Of a stretch of DNA of 64,000 nt, positions 44,295-52,500 are shown piece after piece. The stretch comes from Nocardioides ganghwensis. GTDB lineage: Bacteria; Actinomycetota; Actinomycetes; Propionibacteriales; Nocardioidaceae. The DNA lies in contig NZ_JACXYX010000006.1 of assembly GCF_014779655.1 (NCBI RefSeq), positions 186,001 to 250,000 on the forward strand. Direction: 5' to 3'. Both the position numbers and the translations under genes were made by a program. Under the pieces are notes generated by a model. It was not told the origin of the DNA. It made no database searches and saw only the letters and a list, made by a program, of their open reading frames with translations. How positions within the stretch are numbered: the first letter of the stretch is position 1; the number at the start of each line of letters is the position of its first letter.

Positions 44295-44347
44295 CATAAA
44301 ATGGTTTGCCCCTGACGTTGTGAGGGGTCTAACGTTCCCCTCACAAC
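44295..44347 (+). promoter_or_regulatory. Probable whiB7 promoter overlapping an 11-bp-stem hairpin
   Basis: An AT-rich block (CATAAAATGG, 44295-44304) lies directly before TTTGCC (44305-44310). After 17 bp comes TCTAAC (44328-44333). WhiB7-activated promoters have an AT-rich element just upstream of -35, so this fits WhiB7 autoregulation. An 11-bp inverted repeat (44317-44327 with 44337-44347) spans the -10 and may also end uvrD2 transcripts. Confidence 0.5.
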
Positions 44348-44411
44348 AAACCCACGCGCATGGGATCGCTGACGACGATCCGCGCCCGATGCCCCGAAGG
44401 AGGTGGCCCCC

Positions 44412-44597
44412 ATGGAGAACTACACGAAGACGATGACGGCTTGGACGCCGTCCTTCGGCATGTCCACGCTCGGCCGCCCCTGCGCGCACACGCGCGCCTT
44501 CGGCGCCGGTGTGGTGGCTGTCCAGGGCGACGCCGCCGCCATCGTTCGCATCAAGGGCGATTTCCCGGGTTCTCCCGCCTGGAGTCCGTCGACATAG
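44412..44597 (+). CDS. Leader ORF upstream of whiB7 (probable attenuator uORF)
   Basis: A 61-residue ORF preceded by an excellent AAGGAGGTGG ribosome site 8 bp before ATG 44412. The peptide shows no family motif. Its last codons (44577-44584, GCCTGGAG) can pair with 44620-44627 (CTCCAGGC), which blocks the 5' arm of the terminator that follows. In mycobacteria and Streptomyces, whiB7/wblC is controlled by ribosome stalling on such a leader ORF, which lets transcription pass a terminator when antibiotics slow translation. The role here is inferred by position and structure. Confidence 0.65.
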   Translation: MENYTKTMTAWTPSFGMSTLGRPCAHTRAFGAGVVAVQGDAAAIVRIKGDFPGSPAWSPST

Positions 44598-44668
44598 GTC
44601 ACGCACCTACATCGGCAGCCTCCAGGCCGCGGAACCCGAACCCCGGGATCCGCGGCCTTTCTGTTTGT
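44577..44668 (+). terminator. whiB7 leader attenuator (terminator with competing antiterminator)
   Basis: The terminator stem is 10 bp (44624-44633 with 44649-44658, AGGCCGCGGA/TCCGCGGCCT), followed by TTTCTGTTTGT. The competing helix pairs 44577-44584 with 44620-44627 and shares bases with the 5' arm. The arrangement sits 50 bp before the whiB7 ribosome site, so it would cut whiB7 transcription unless the antiterminator forms. Confidence 0.65.
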
Positions 44669-44718
44669 CCCAAGCGTCATCAAACCCGCGATCAGGTCAA
44701 CGAGTAGGAGGTGAACAC

Positions 44719-45069
44719 ATGACCATCAGCGTTCTCGACCGCAACCGAGCTGCCGACAAGACCCAGGTGGAGCCCCAGGCCCCGCTCGGAGCACTGCACG
44801 ACGCAGCTGCCGGAGTGGATGAGGAGTTGCTGCCCTGCCGCGTCAACGACGCAGAGCTGTGGTTTGCCGAGTCCCCCGCGGACGTGGAGCACGCCAAGGC
44901 CCTCTGCATCGACTGCCCCGTGCAGGCGCTGTGCCTCGACGGAGCCCTCGAACGGCGTGAGCCGTGGGGAGTCTGGGGAGGCGAGCTCTTCCTCCAGGGC
45001 GTGGTGATCCCGCGCAAGCGGCCGCGAGGCCGGCCCCGCAAGTCCGACCAGACCGTCCAGGTCGCCTAG
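44719..45069 (+). CDS. whiB7: WhiB7-type transcriptional regulator
   Basis: A 116-residue WhiB protein. The 4Fe-4S cluster Cys residues are Cys40, Cys63, Cys66 and Cys72 (C-x22-C-x2-C-x5-C). The turn motif GVWGGE is at 84-89. The C-terminal RPRGRPRK is an AT-hook, which marks the WhiB7 subgroup that binds AT-rich DNA next to sigma A. WhiB7 turns on intrinsic resistance genes against ribosome-targeting antibiotics. The ribosome site AGGAGG is 8 bp before ATG 44719. Synteny with uvrD2 supports the name. Confidence 0.92.
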   Translation: MTISVLDRNRAADKTQVEPQAPLGALHDAAAGVDEELLPCRVNDAELWFAESPADVEHAKALCIDCPVQALCLDGALERREPWGVWGGELFLQGVVIPRKRPRGRPRKSDQTVQVA

Positions 45070-45149
45070 ACCGGACTGCAACCAGTCGAACGGGGCCCGC
45101 GCAGGCGCCACCGCTCAGTCAACTCCGAGGAAACACAGGAAATACACCG

Positions 45150-45344
45150 ATGAAGACCTACCGAAATGGACGCAACGACATGAATCTCATGCATGAAGAA
45201 CTCGCTCGCGCGCAAATGACCGCGCGCCTGGGAGAGGCGCACGAACTACGGCGCGGCCACCACCTGGCCATGGCCCGCCGGATGAGCCGCAAGGCCGAGC
45301 AGGCCGCGCAGCAGGCGCGTCTCGCCCTCGCTCGCGCGATCTGA
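45150..45344 (+). CDS. Small basic protein of unknown function downstream of whiB7
   Basis: A 64-residue, Arg/Ala/His-rich helical protein (MKTYRNGRNDMNLMHEELAR...). AGGA lies about 9 bp before ATG 45150. I recognise no family. It is 80 bp after whiB7 and 49 bp before a strong terminator, so it may be co-transcribed with whiB7. Confidence 0.6.
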   Translation: MKTYRNGRNDMNLMHEELARAQMTARLGEAHELRRGHHLAMARRMSRKAEQAAQQARLALARAI

Positions 45345-45393
45345 CCCAACCCCTCGGGGGAGGCTCTCACCCTGATCGCGGGTGAGCACACGA

Positions 45394-45438
45394 CAGTGAG
45401 CCGGTACGACGTCTCGACGACGACGTACCGGCTCACTG
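45394..45438 (+). terminator. Strong hairpin terminator after the whiB7 unit
   Basis: CAGTGAGCCGGTACG (45394-45408) pairs perfectly with CGTACCGGCTCACTG (45424-45438). After one mismatch, four further base pairs close a 5-base loop. There is no long T-tract, as is usual in high-GC actinobacteria. Confidence 0.65.
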
Positions 45439-45488
45439 CCGTGTCCGGGGGAACTGCCGGCGGCCGGCGAGCGGAGTAGCCTCGGGGG

Positions 45489-45656
45489 GTGAGCGAGCTC
45501 GTGACCTGCGACTTCTGCGGCACCCAGGCACCGGAGGACCGGACGCTGACCTGGACCACCGCGATCGAGCGTGGGCGCAGGCAGGTGTTCTGCGACACCT
45601 GCTCGCGCGACAACCTGCGCGCCATGGAGGGCAAGCTCGACAGCGAGTGGTGGTGA
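45489..45656 (+). CDS. Small CxxC...CxxC zinc-ribbon-like protein
   Basis: A 55-residue ORF from GTG 45489 to TGA 45654-45656: it reads VSELVTCDFCGTQAPEDRTL and ends DSEWW. Two Cys pairs, CDFC near residues 7-10 and CDTC near 35-38, would bind zinc. No ribosome site is obvious, so it may be leaderless. Its function is unknown, but the four cysteines and composition argue that it is real. It precedes the stop of an opposing gene by 8 bp. Confidence 0.6.
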   Translation: MSELVTCDFCGTQAPEDRTLTWTTAIERGRRQVFCDTCSRDNLRAMEGKLDSEWW

Positions 45657-45663
45657 CCCCGGC

Positions 45664-46179
45664 TCAGGCGGTCTCGAACCATGCGCACCCGCAGTAGGGG
45701 TGCCGCTCCCACCGGCGGGCGGTCGGCAGGGGATCGTGGTCGTGGCGCCACGACATGAGCCAGGAGTGCGGCGGCTCGCCGCGCGCCCAGGCGCCCAGGT
45801 CGCGGGCCGCTGCGCCCGCTGCCAGCGCCAGCAGCGCCCGCGGGGGCTCGTCCTGGCGGGCCGACGGCTCCGCGTCCAGGACCGCCGCGGCGACGCAGCG
45901 CGCGCACGGGCCCACGCCCGGCAGGGACCACGGTCCGACCTCGACGGCGTAGGGCTGCACGGCGAGCAGCAGGTGGGGGAGCGAGGCGACGCTCCAGTCG
46001 TCCATGACGGGGGAGACCAACCGCCCGGGGCTGACGGCGACCCCGACCGGGGCCGCGTCGTCGACGACGACTCCCGCCGCTGCGAACGTCGTGACGACGG
46101 CGCCCCGCCATGCGTCCGGGCAGTCGAGCTGGGCCCGGAGCGGGGCACGGTGGGAGGCGGCGTACGGGGGACCGGTCAC
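45664..46179 (-). CDS. Hypothetical protein with GPCxRC and HPxCGC motifs (possible ThiF/cyclodehydratase-like relative)
   Basis: A 171-residue protein with GVGPCARCVAAAVLDAE in the middle and RRWERHPYCGCAWFETA at the C-terminus. The GPCxRC and HPxCGC pairs resemble the Cys motifs of ThiF-like/TOMM cyclodehydratase-type proteins, so a zinc-binding role is plausible, but the fold is not certain. GTG 46179 is preferred over GTG 46251, because a terminator-type hairpin at 46236-46275 would lie over the longer start. No RiPP precursor is visible nearby. Confidence 0.55.
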   Translation of the reverse strand: MTGPPYAASHRAPLRAQLDCPDAWRGAVVTTFAAAGVVVDDAAPVGVAVSPGRLVSPVMDDWSVASLPHLLLAVQPYAVEVGPWSLPGVGPCARCVAAAVLDAEPSARQDEPPRALLALAAGAAARDLGAWARGEPPHSWLMSWRHDHDPLPTARRWERHPYCGCAWFETA

Positions 46180-46235
46180 GCGTCCGACGCTGCCACGGGC
46201 GGTGCCGCGGAGGAGCGTCGTCCACAGGGGAAATG

Positions 46236-46275
46236 CGAGCGGCGGCGCCACCCGGGTGGGTGACGCCGCCGCTCG
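46236..46275. terminator. Hairpin terminator between two minus-strand genes
   Basis: CGAGCGGCGGCG (46236-46247) pairs with CGCCGCCGCTCG (46264-46275). After one mismatch, five further base pairs close a 4-base loop. It lies just downstream of the DUF5679 stop at 46294 and probably ends that transcript. Confidence 0.6.
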
Positions 46276-46293
46276 GTGCTCACGGGGTGGGGC

Positions 46294-46452
46294 TCACGCC
46301 TTGCCGAGGATGCGGTTCAGGTTGGTACCACAGACCGGGCAGACGCCCTTGGCCATCTTGGTGCCCTTGTCGTTGACCTTGATCTCGCCCTCCGCCTCGC
46401 GCTTCTCCTTGCACTTGACGCAGTAGAACTCGCCGCTCCAGGTCTCCGCCAT
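46294..46452 (-). CDS. DUF5679 domain-containing small protein
   Basis: A 52-residue protein with two CxxC pairs (CVKC near residues 11-14 and CPVC near 38-41), consistent with the DUF5679 zinc-ribbon family common in actinobacteria. AAGGAGG lies about 6 bp before ATG 46452. Its function is unknown. Confidence 0.82.
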   Translation of the reverse strand: MAETWSGEFYCVKCKEKREAEGEIKVNDKGTKMAKGVCPVCGTNLNRILGKA

Positions 46453-46558
46453 GACGGCCTCCTTGCTTGTTTCTTCGTGGTCGTCGCGACGGGGTAGTCG
46501 AAGGGGAAGCCCGCCGGGGAACCTGACCTGCGCCAGTGCTCCATCCGCGACCCTACGC

Positions 46559-46637
46559 CACGCTCGGCCCACGCTCACGCACCACACGCGCTGAGCGTGA
46601 AACCGGCTGATTCCACGCTCAGCCGCATCAGTACCCT
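46559..46637 (+). promoter_or_regulatory. CACGCTC motif cluster and inverted repeat before the enoyl-CoA hydratase gene
   Basis: CACGCTC occurs at 46559-46565, 46570-46576 and 46614-46620, and its complement GAGCGTG at 46593-46599. The last two lie in a 9-bp inverted repeat (46591-46599, CTGAGCGTG, with 46614-46622). A -10-like TACCCT at 46632-46637 is 6 bp before ATG 46644. This looks like an operator array for a dimeric regulator, possibly TetR- or FadR-like. Confidence 0.4.
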
Positions 46638-46643
46638 CGGGCC

Positions 46644-47498
46644 ATGTCCGACCACACCCCAGACCACGTCCCGGGCCCTGCCCGAGACCTTCCCCGAGAC
46701 CTCCCCCGAGACCTCGCGCACCTCCGTCTCGAGCGCCCGTCCGAGGGGGTCGTGCTGCTGACGCTCGACAACCCCGGGATGCGCAACGCGATGAGCGATG
46801 AGATGACCGCGTCGTGGGTCGAAGCCGTCGACGAGCTGGCCGCCGACCGCTCGGTGCGCGCCGTCGTCGTGACCGGCGAGGGGAGCGCCTTCTGCTCCGG
46901 GGGCAACACCTCGTGGATCGCCAGCGAGCCCGACGCGAGCGTCGACCACCTGCGCTCGCGGATGCTGCCGTTCTACCGCGCCTGGCTCTCGATCCGGCGT
47001 CTGGAGGTGCCGACGATCGCGGCCGTCAACGGGCCCGCCATCGGAGCGGGCCTGTGCCTGGCCCTCGCGTGCGACATCCGGTACGCCGCGGCCGGTGCGA
47101 AGCTCGGCCTGCCGTTCAACAAGCTCGGCATGCACGCCGGCATGGCCGGGACCTGGCTGCTGCCCAACGTGGTCGGCCCCGCGCACGCCCGCGACCTGCT
47201 GCTCACCGGGCGCGTGGTGGAGGCCGACGAGGCCCTGCGCCTGGGACTCGTCTCGCGCGTCCTCGACCCCGAGGGGTTCCTCGACGAGGTGCTCGGGACC
47301 GCGGCCGGCATCGCGGCGACCGCGCCGATCGCGGCCCGCCTCACCAAGGTCGCCCTGGCGGACGGCGGTCACGCCGACTTCGAGTCGGCCCTGCAGTGGG
47401 AGGCGCTGGCCCAGCCGATGACGCTCGCCACCGCCGACCTCCAGGAGGGGATCGCCGCCGCCCGCGACAAGCGGCCGCCGCAGTTCCGCGGGGAGTGA
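46644..47498 (+). CDS. Enoyl-CoA hydratase/isomerase family protein
   Basis: A 284-residue crotonase-fold protein. The oxyanion-hole segments FCSGGNTSWIA near residue 85 and AAVNGPAIGAGLCLALACDIRYAA near 122-145 are clear. The second catalytic-type region has KLGMHAGMAGTWLLP. It would act on an acyl-CoA in fatty-acid or amino-acid breakdown. The N-terminus carries a PRDL repeat (PRDLPRDLPRDL-like). ATG 46644 appears leaderless. Confidence 0.87.
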   Translation: MSDHTPDHVPGPARDLPRDLPRDLAHLRLERPSEGVVLLTLDNPGMRNAMSDEMTASWVEAVDELAADRSVRAVVVTGEGSAFCSGGNTSWIASEPDASVDHLRSRMLPFYRAWLSIRRLEVPTIAAVNGPAIGAGLCLALACDIRYAAAGAKLGLPFNKLGMHAGMAGTWLLPNVVGPAHARDLLLTGRVVEADEALRLGLVSRVLDPEGFLDEVLGTAAGIAATAPIAARLTKVALADGGHADFESALQWEALAQPMTLATADLQEGIAAARDKRPPQFRGE

Positions 47499-47511
47499 GC
47501 CCGCGGGAATG

Positions 47512-47579
47512 AGAAGGGGCCCCGCAGCCTTCGACGCCTGCCTTCCCCTGCTGGTGTCGAGGAGCCGTGGGGCCCTTCT
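47512..47579 (+). terminator. Terminator after the enoyl-CoA hydratase gene
   Basis: The stem pairs 47512-47525 (AGAAGGGGCCCCGC) with 47567-47579 (GTGGGGCCCTTCT), with one bulged G and a G-T pair; inner TCGAC/GTCGA extend it. It lies 14 bp after the stop. Confidence 0.6.
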
Positions 47580-47750
47580 GCCGGGCAACGCTAGGGCCGT
47601 CGTCGGGAGCGGTCAACGCATCGACGTCCACGCCTGTGGACAGGCCTGTGGACAGCATGTGCACGCCGCGGCGGTGGTCGTGGAGGGTGACCCCGGGTGT
47701 GGGGAGGGTCCTGTGGGCGACACGCCCGGACGCGGCGACGTACTGTGCGG

Positions 47751-48842
47751 GTGACCAGCGGGTTCGACGACCCTCAGGCTGTGGAGGAGAAGAAGTTGGG
47801 TGAGGAGTCGGCATCCGCGGCGCGCGGACCGGTCGCCACGCTGCGGCGCATCGCGTTCCTGATGGAGCGCCAGCGCGAGGAGACCCGCCGGATCGAGGCG
47901 TTCCGCAACGCCGCACGCACCATCCTGCCGCTGCCCGAGGACGAGGTACGCCGCCGCGCGGAGGCCGGCACGCTGACCGAGCTGCCCGGCATCGGGCCCA
48001 GCACCGCCTCCGTGATCACCGACGCGTGCAACGGCGTCGTCCCGGACCGCCTGGTCAGGCTCGAGAAGACGTCCGGCCCGCTCGCCCACGGCGGCGAGCA
48101 GCTCCGGTCGCTGCTGCGCGGCGACCTCCACTCGCACTCCGACTGGTCCGACGGCGGCTCGCCGCTGGAGGAGATGGCGATGACCGCCATGGAGGTCGGC
48201 CACGACTACCTCGTGCTGACCGACCACAGCCCGCGGCTGCGGGTGGCCCACGGCCTGAGCGCCGAGCGGCTGGCCCGCCAGCTCGGGGTCGTCGAGGCGG
48301 TCAACGAGCACCTCGGGGGCTCCTTCACCCTGCTCAAGGGGATCGAGGTCGACATCCTCGACGACGGCTCGCTCGACCAGACCCCGGAGATGCTCGGCAG
48401 GCTCGACGTCCGGGTGGCCTCCGTGCACTCCAAGCTCAAGATGGACGAGGCGCCGATGACGAGGCGGATGGTCGCCGCGGTGCGCAACCCGCACACCAAC
48501 GTGCTCGGCCACTGCACGGGCCGCCTCGTCACGGGCAATCGGGGCACCCGCCCGCCGAGCCGCTTCGACGCCAGGGCGGTCTTCACGGCGTGCGCCGAGG
48601 AGGGCGTCGCGGTGGAGATCAATTCGCGTCCGGAGCGGCGCGACCCACCCAGCCGGCTGCTCGAGCTCGCCCGCGACCTCGGCTGCCTGTTCTCCATCGA
48701 CTCCGACGCCCATGCGCCGGGGCAGCTCGACATGCTCGACCACGGCGCCGCGCGCGCGACCGAGGCGGGCATCGACCCCGACCGGATCGTCAACACGTGG
48801 GAGCGGGACCGCCTGCTGGAGTGGGCCTCGGCCCGGCTGTGA
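47751..48842 (+). CDS. PHP domain-containing hydrolase with helix-hairpin-helix
   Basis: A 363-residue protein. An N-terminal helix-hairpin-helix is suggested by TELPGIGPSTASVI near residues 80-95. A PHP phosphoesterase follows, with GDLHSHSDWSDGG near 124-136, LTDHS, GIEVDILDDG and SIDSDAHAPGQL. It resembles the C-terminal half of PolX family proteins but lacks the polymerase domain. PHP proteins hydrolyse phosphates or act in DNA processing. The start GTG 47751 follows a TACTGT box closely. Confidence 0.85.
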   Translation: MTSGFDDPQAVEEKKLGEESASAARGPVATLRRIAFLMERQREETRRIEAFRNAARTILPLPEDEVRRRAEAGTLTELPGIGPSTASVITDACNGVVPDRLVRLEKTSGPLAHGGEQLRSLLRGDLHSHSDWSDGGSPLEEMAMTAMEVGHDYLVLTDHSPRLRVAHGLSAERLARQLGVVEAVNEHLGGSFTLLKGIEVDILDDGSLDQTPEMLGRLDVRVASVHSKLKMDEAPMTRRMVAAVRNPHTNVLGHCTGRLVTGNRGTRPPSRFDARAVFTACAEEGVAVEINSRPERRDPPSRLLELARDLGCLFSIDSDAHAPGQLDMLDHGAARATEAGIDPDRIVNTWERDRLLEWASARL

Positions 48843-48892
48843 CCCGCGCGTCACCGGTGCCGCCGTCGGTGGGGGCGGCTAGGTTCGAGGAC

Positions 48893-49432
48893 ATGAGCAC
48901 GCCGGCCGTCCCGCCCGAGGTCGAGGTGCGCCGCTCGCGCCGCCGCCGGCGTACGGTCTCGGCCTATCGCGACGGCGACCGGATCGTGGTGCTCATCCCC
49001 GCCACGATGAGCAAGCGCGACGAGGCGACCTGGGTCGCCGACATGGTCGCCCGCGTCCAGCGGCAGGAGAAGCGCAAGCTGCGCTCCGACGACGACCTGG
49101 TGGCCCGCGCCGCCAAGCTCAACGACCTCTACTTCGGCGGGCTGGCGGTGCCGGCGTCGGTGCGCTGGGTGACCAACCAGAACGCCCGCTGGGGGTCCTG
49201 CACGCCCGGCGACCGCACCATCCGGCTCAGCGACCGGCTGCAGCAGGTGCCGGGCTGGGTCGTCGACTACGTCCTCGTCCACGAGCTCGCCCACCTGCTG
49301 GAGGCCGGGCACACCCCCGCGTTCTGGGCGTGGGTCGACCGCTACCCCAGGGCGGAGAAGGCCAAGGGCTACCTCGAGGGATACTCCGCCGGCGCCCGTC
49401 TCGAGCCGCCGCCCGGCGTCGAGTCCGACTGA
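48893..49432 (+). CDS. YgjP-like/M48-type zinc metallopeptidase
   Basis: A 179-residue protein with WGSCTPGDRTIRLS and the zinc motif VHELAHLLEAGHTPAFW (HELAH plus a later His), typical of the YgjP/DUF45 family. The Arg-rich N-terminus (RRSRRRRRT) suggests DNA or membrane contact. The proteolytic substrate is unknown. TAGGTT (48881-48886) lies 6 bp before ATG 48893, giving a likely leaderless transcript. Confidence 0.87.
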   Translation: MSTPAVPPEVEVRRSRRRRRTVSAYRDGDRIVVLIPATMSKRDEATWVADMVARVQRQEKRKLRSDDDLVARAAKLNDLYFGGLAVPASVRWVTNQNARWGSCTPGDRTIRLSDRLQQVPGWVVDYVLVHELAHLLEAGHTPAFWAWVDRYPRAEKAKGYLEGYSAGARLEPPPGVESD

Positions 49433-49530
49433 CCGCGGCCGAGGCGGTGCCGGAGCCGATCCTCCCCCAACACGGGGTAGGTTCTGGTGGACGGCGACCC
49501 GCGCGGGTCCCGGACTCGGACCATGGGTCC

Positions 49531-52500
49531 ATGCCCCCGTATGTCGCCAGCCGCCACCGGCCGTGGGCCCTCGCGGCCATCATGTTGATCGCCGCCGCAG
49601 GCATGGCAGCTGTCGTGCTGCTCGCCGCGCCCTCGCAGGCCGTCCCGGCGCACCCGGAAGCAGTCACCCTCACTCAGCCGGACGGGGAGAGGTTCACGGC
49701 GCGGCTCTTCGGCGACGAGTGGTACAACGGCCACGAGACCGTGGACGGCCACACCATCCTTCGGGGCGAACGGGGCGTGTGGCGTTACGCCCGCCAGGAC
49801 ACGCGCGGTGAGCTGCGCGCGTCGGAGCTCGTCGTCGGACGTGACGAGCCGGTGATGCGCAAGCACCTGCGCGACCGCGTGCTGACTGCCCGAGCAGAGC
49901 GGCACCGGAAGTCCGCCATCCGCGAGGTGCGCATCGCCGAGGGCGTCGGCGGCCCAGCGGCGTCACCCTCGATCGGACAGGACAGGTCCCTCGTGATCCT
50001 GGCCAGCTTCAACGACCAGGGCAACCTCGGCACCACAGCAGCTCAGTGGAGCAGCGCGTACTTCAACCCCACCAAGAGCGTCTCCCAGTACTTCGCCGCC
50101 AACTCGGGTGGTCAGTTCGGCCTCGTCCCGGCCGCCGAGAGCCACGGCACGGTCAACGACGGGGTCGTCGGCTGGGTCAACGTGGGGATCAACCACCCGA
50201 ACAACTCCATCTCCGACGTCAGCAACCGGCTCGCCACCCGGGCCGCCATTCTCGCCGCCGACCCCTACGTCAACTACGCGGCGTACGACACCAACGGCGA
50301 CGGCGTCGTCCGCAACACGGAGCTGCACGTGACGGTCATCGCTGCCGGCCAGGAGGCCTCGTGCTGCGCCGGTTACGGCGGGGCCCGGTCCCTGTGGGGT
50401 CACCACTGGGTGCTGCAGGGGACGGAGATCCCCACCGTCGACGGCAAGTCGGTCGGCGGCTGGGGCTACACCCAGTTCGGCGAGATGCACGGCGGTCACA
50501 TGGCGACCATGGGGATCATGGTCCACGAGATCGGCCACGACCTCGGCCTCCCCGACCTCTACGACATCGACCGCAGCTCCAGCGGCGTCGGCACGTGGAG
50601 CGCGATGGGTGGAGGATCGTGGGGCTACGTGCCAGGTGTCGACCCCTACGAGGGCATGACCCCGCCCTTGATGGATGCCTGGTCACGCTCGTTCAAGGGG
50701 TGGATCACCCCGACGGTCATCACGGGAACGCAGACCACCACCCTGGACGCCGCCACGACCGGCACCGCCGGCGTGGCCGTGCAGATGCTCCCCAATCCCA
50801 ACGGCCCGCACGACTGGAGCTGGCAGGGCACCGGAAAGGGTGAGTACTTCCTGGTCGAGAACCGCCAAAGGACCGGGTACGACGCCTCGCTGCCAGGCGC
50901 CGGCGTGGTCGTCTGGCACATCGACGAGTCGAGGGGCAACAACGCGAACGACGTGGCCAGGCTGGTCGACATCGAAGAGGCTGACGGCGTCATGACGGGA
51001 CGTGGAGATGCCGGGGACACCTTCAGGGCAGGAGGAGCCACCGCGTTCAACGGGGCCACGACCCCGGACAGCAACCTGAACAGCGGCGCACCGAGCGGTG
51101 TCTCCATGAGCGGAGTGAGCGCGAGCAGCGTCTCCATGTCGGCAACCTTCACCGCCCCCGGCGGCTCCTCGGCGCCCGTCAACGACCACTTCGCCAACGC
51201 CACCGCTGTGAGCTCGCGCGTCTTCGACGCCACCGTCAACAACACTGGAGCGACAGCGGAGGTCGGCGAGTTCTCCCAAGCCGGCTGCCCGATCGGTCGC
51301 ACCGTCTGGTACCGCTACACGCCGGCCCGCGACGTCCGGGTCACTGCCGACACGTCCGGCAGCGGGATCGACACCGTCCTCAGCGTGTGGCGAGGCACGT
51401 CGCTGGCGAACCTGACGGCCCACAGCTGCAACGACGACGTCTCAGCAGGCACCGAGACCACGTCGCGCGTGCCCGAGTTCGTCGCCCAGGCCGGACAGAC
51501 CTACTACTTCCAGGTAGGGGGCTACTACGACAGCGGTGCCAACACCGTGGCCGTGGGCAACATCCACACCCACGTGCGGGTCCGCCCGCTCAACGACGAC
51601 TTCGCCCAGGCCACGACCCTCGCCGGGACTGGCGGGGTGGCCGAGGCCGACAACCAGAATGCCTCCAAGGAGCCGGGAGAGCCGGCGGTCACCGGCAACG
51701 CCGGCGGAGGTTCGGTCTGGTGGAGCTGGACCGCTCCGAGCTCGGGGCAGGTGGTCGTCGACACCCAGGGCAGCGGCGCGCAGGTCGACACCCTGCTCGG
51801 TGTGTATACCGGGGCATCGGTCAACGGGTTGAGCCTGGTGGCGGAGAACGACGACATCGACACGACGAACAACCGGTGGAGCAGGGTGGCGTTCAACGCG
51901 GTGGCCGGGTCGACCTATCGGATCGCGGTCGACACCTACGACAACGCGACACCGGGCGAGCTGAAGGTCAGCTGGAGCCTGGGGGCGTCCTCGACACCGG
52001 GTGCGCCGACGAACGTCATGGCCAGCGCGGGGGATGCGAGTGCCGTCGTGTCGTGGTCACCCGGAGCGGACAACGGGTCGCCGATCACCGGGTACATCGT
52101 GACCGCGAGCCCCGGCGGCGTCACCAGGAACCTCGGGGCGGGCGCGACCAGCACGACGATCGGCGGACTGACCAACGGAACCGCCTACACGTTCACGGTC
52201 CGTGCGACCAACGCGCTCGGGACGGGCCCGGCCAGCGCACCATCGTCGGCCGTGGTGCCAGCAGGCCTGCCGACCGCACCGACCGGGGTGACGGCGTCCC
52301 CCGGTGACCTGTCCGCGACCGTGTCGTGGTCGGCCTCGCACCCCAACGGGTCGCCGATCACCGGCTATCGCGTCACCGCGAACCCGGGAGGAGTCACCAA
52401 GAACATCGGGGCGGCGGCGACCAGCACGACGATCGGCGGACTGACCAACGGAACCGCCTACACGTTCACGGTCCGTGCGACCAACGCGGTAGGGGACGGT

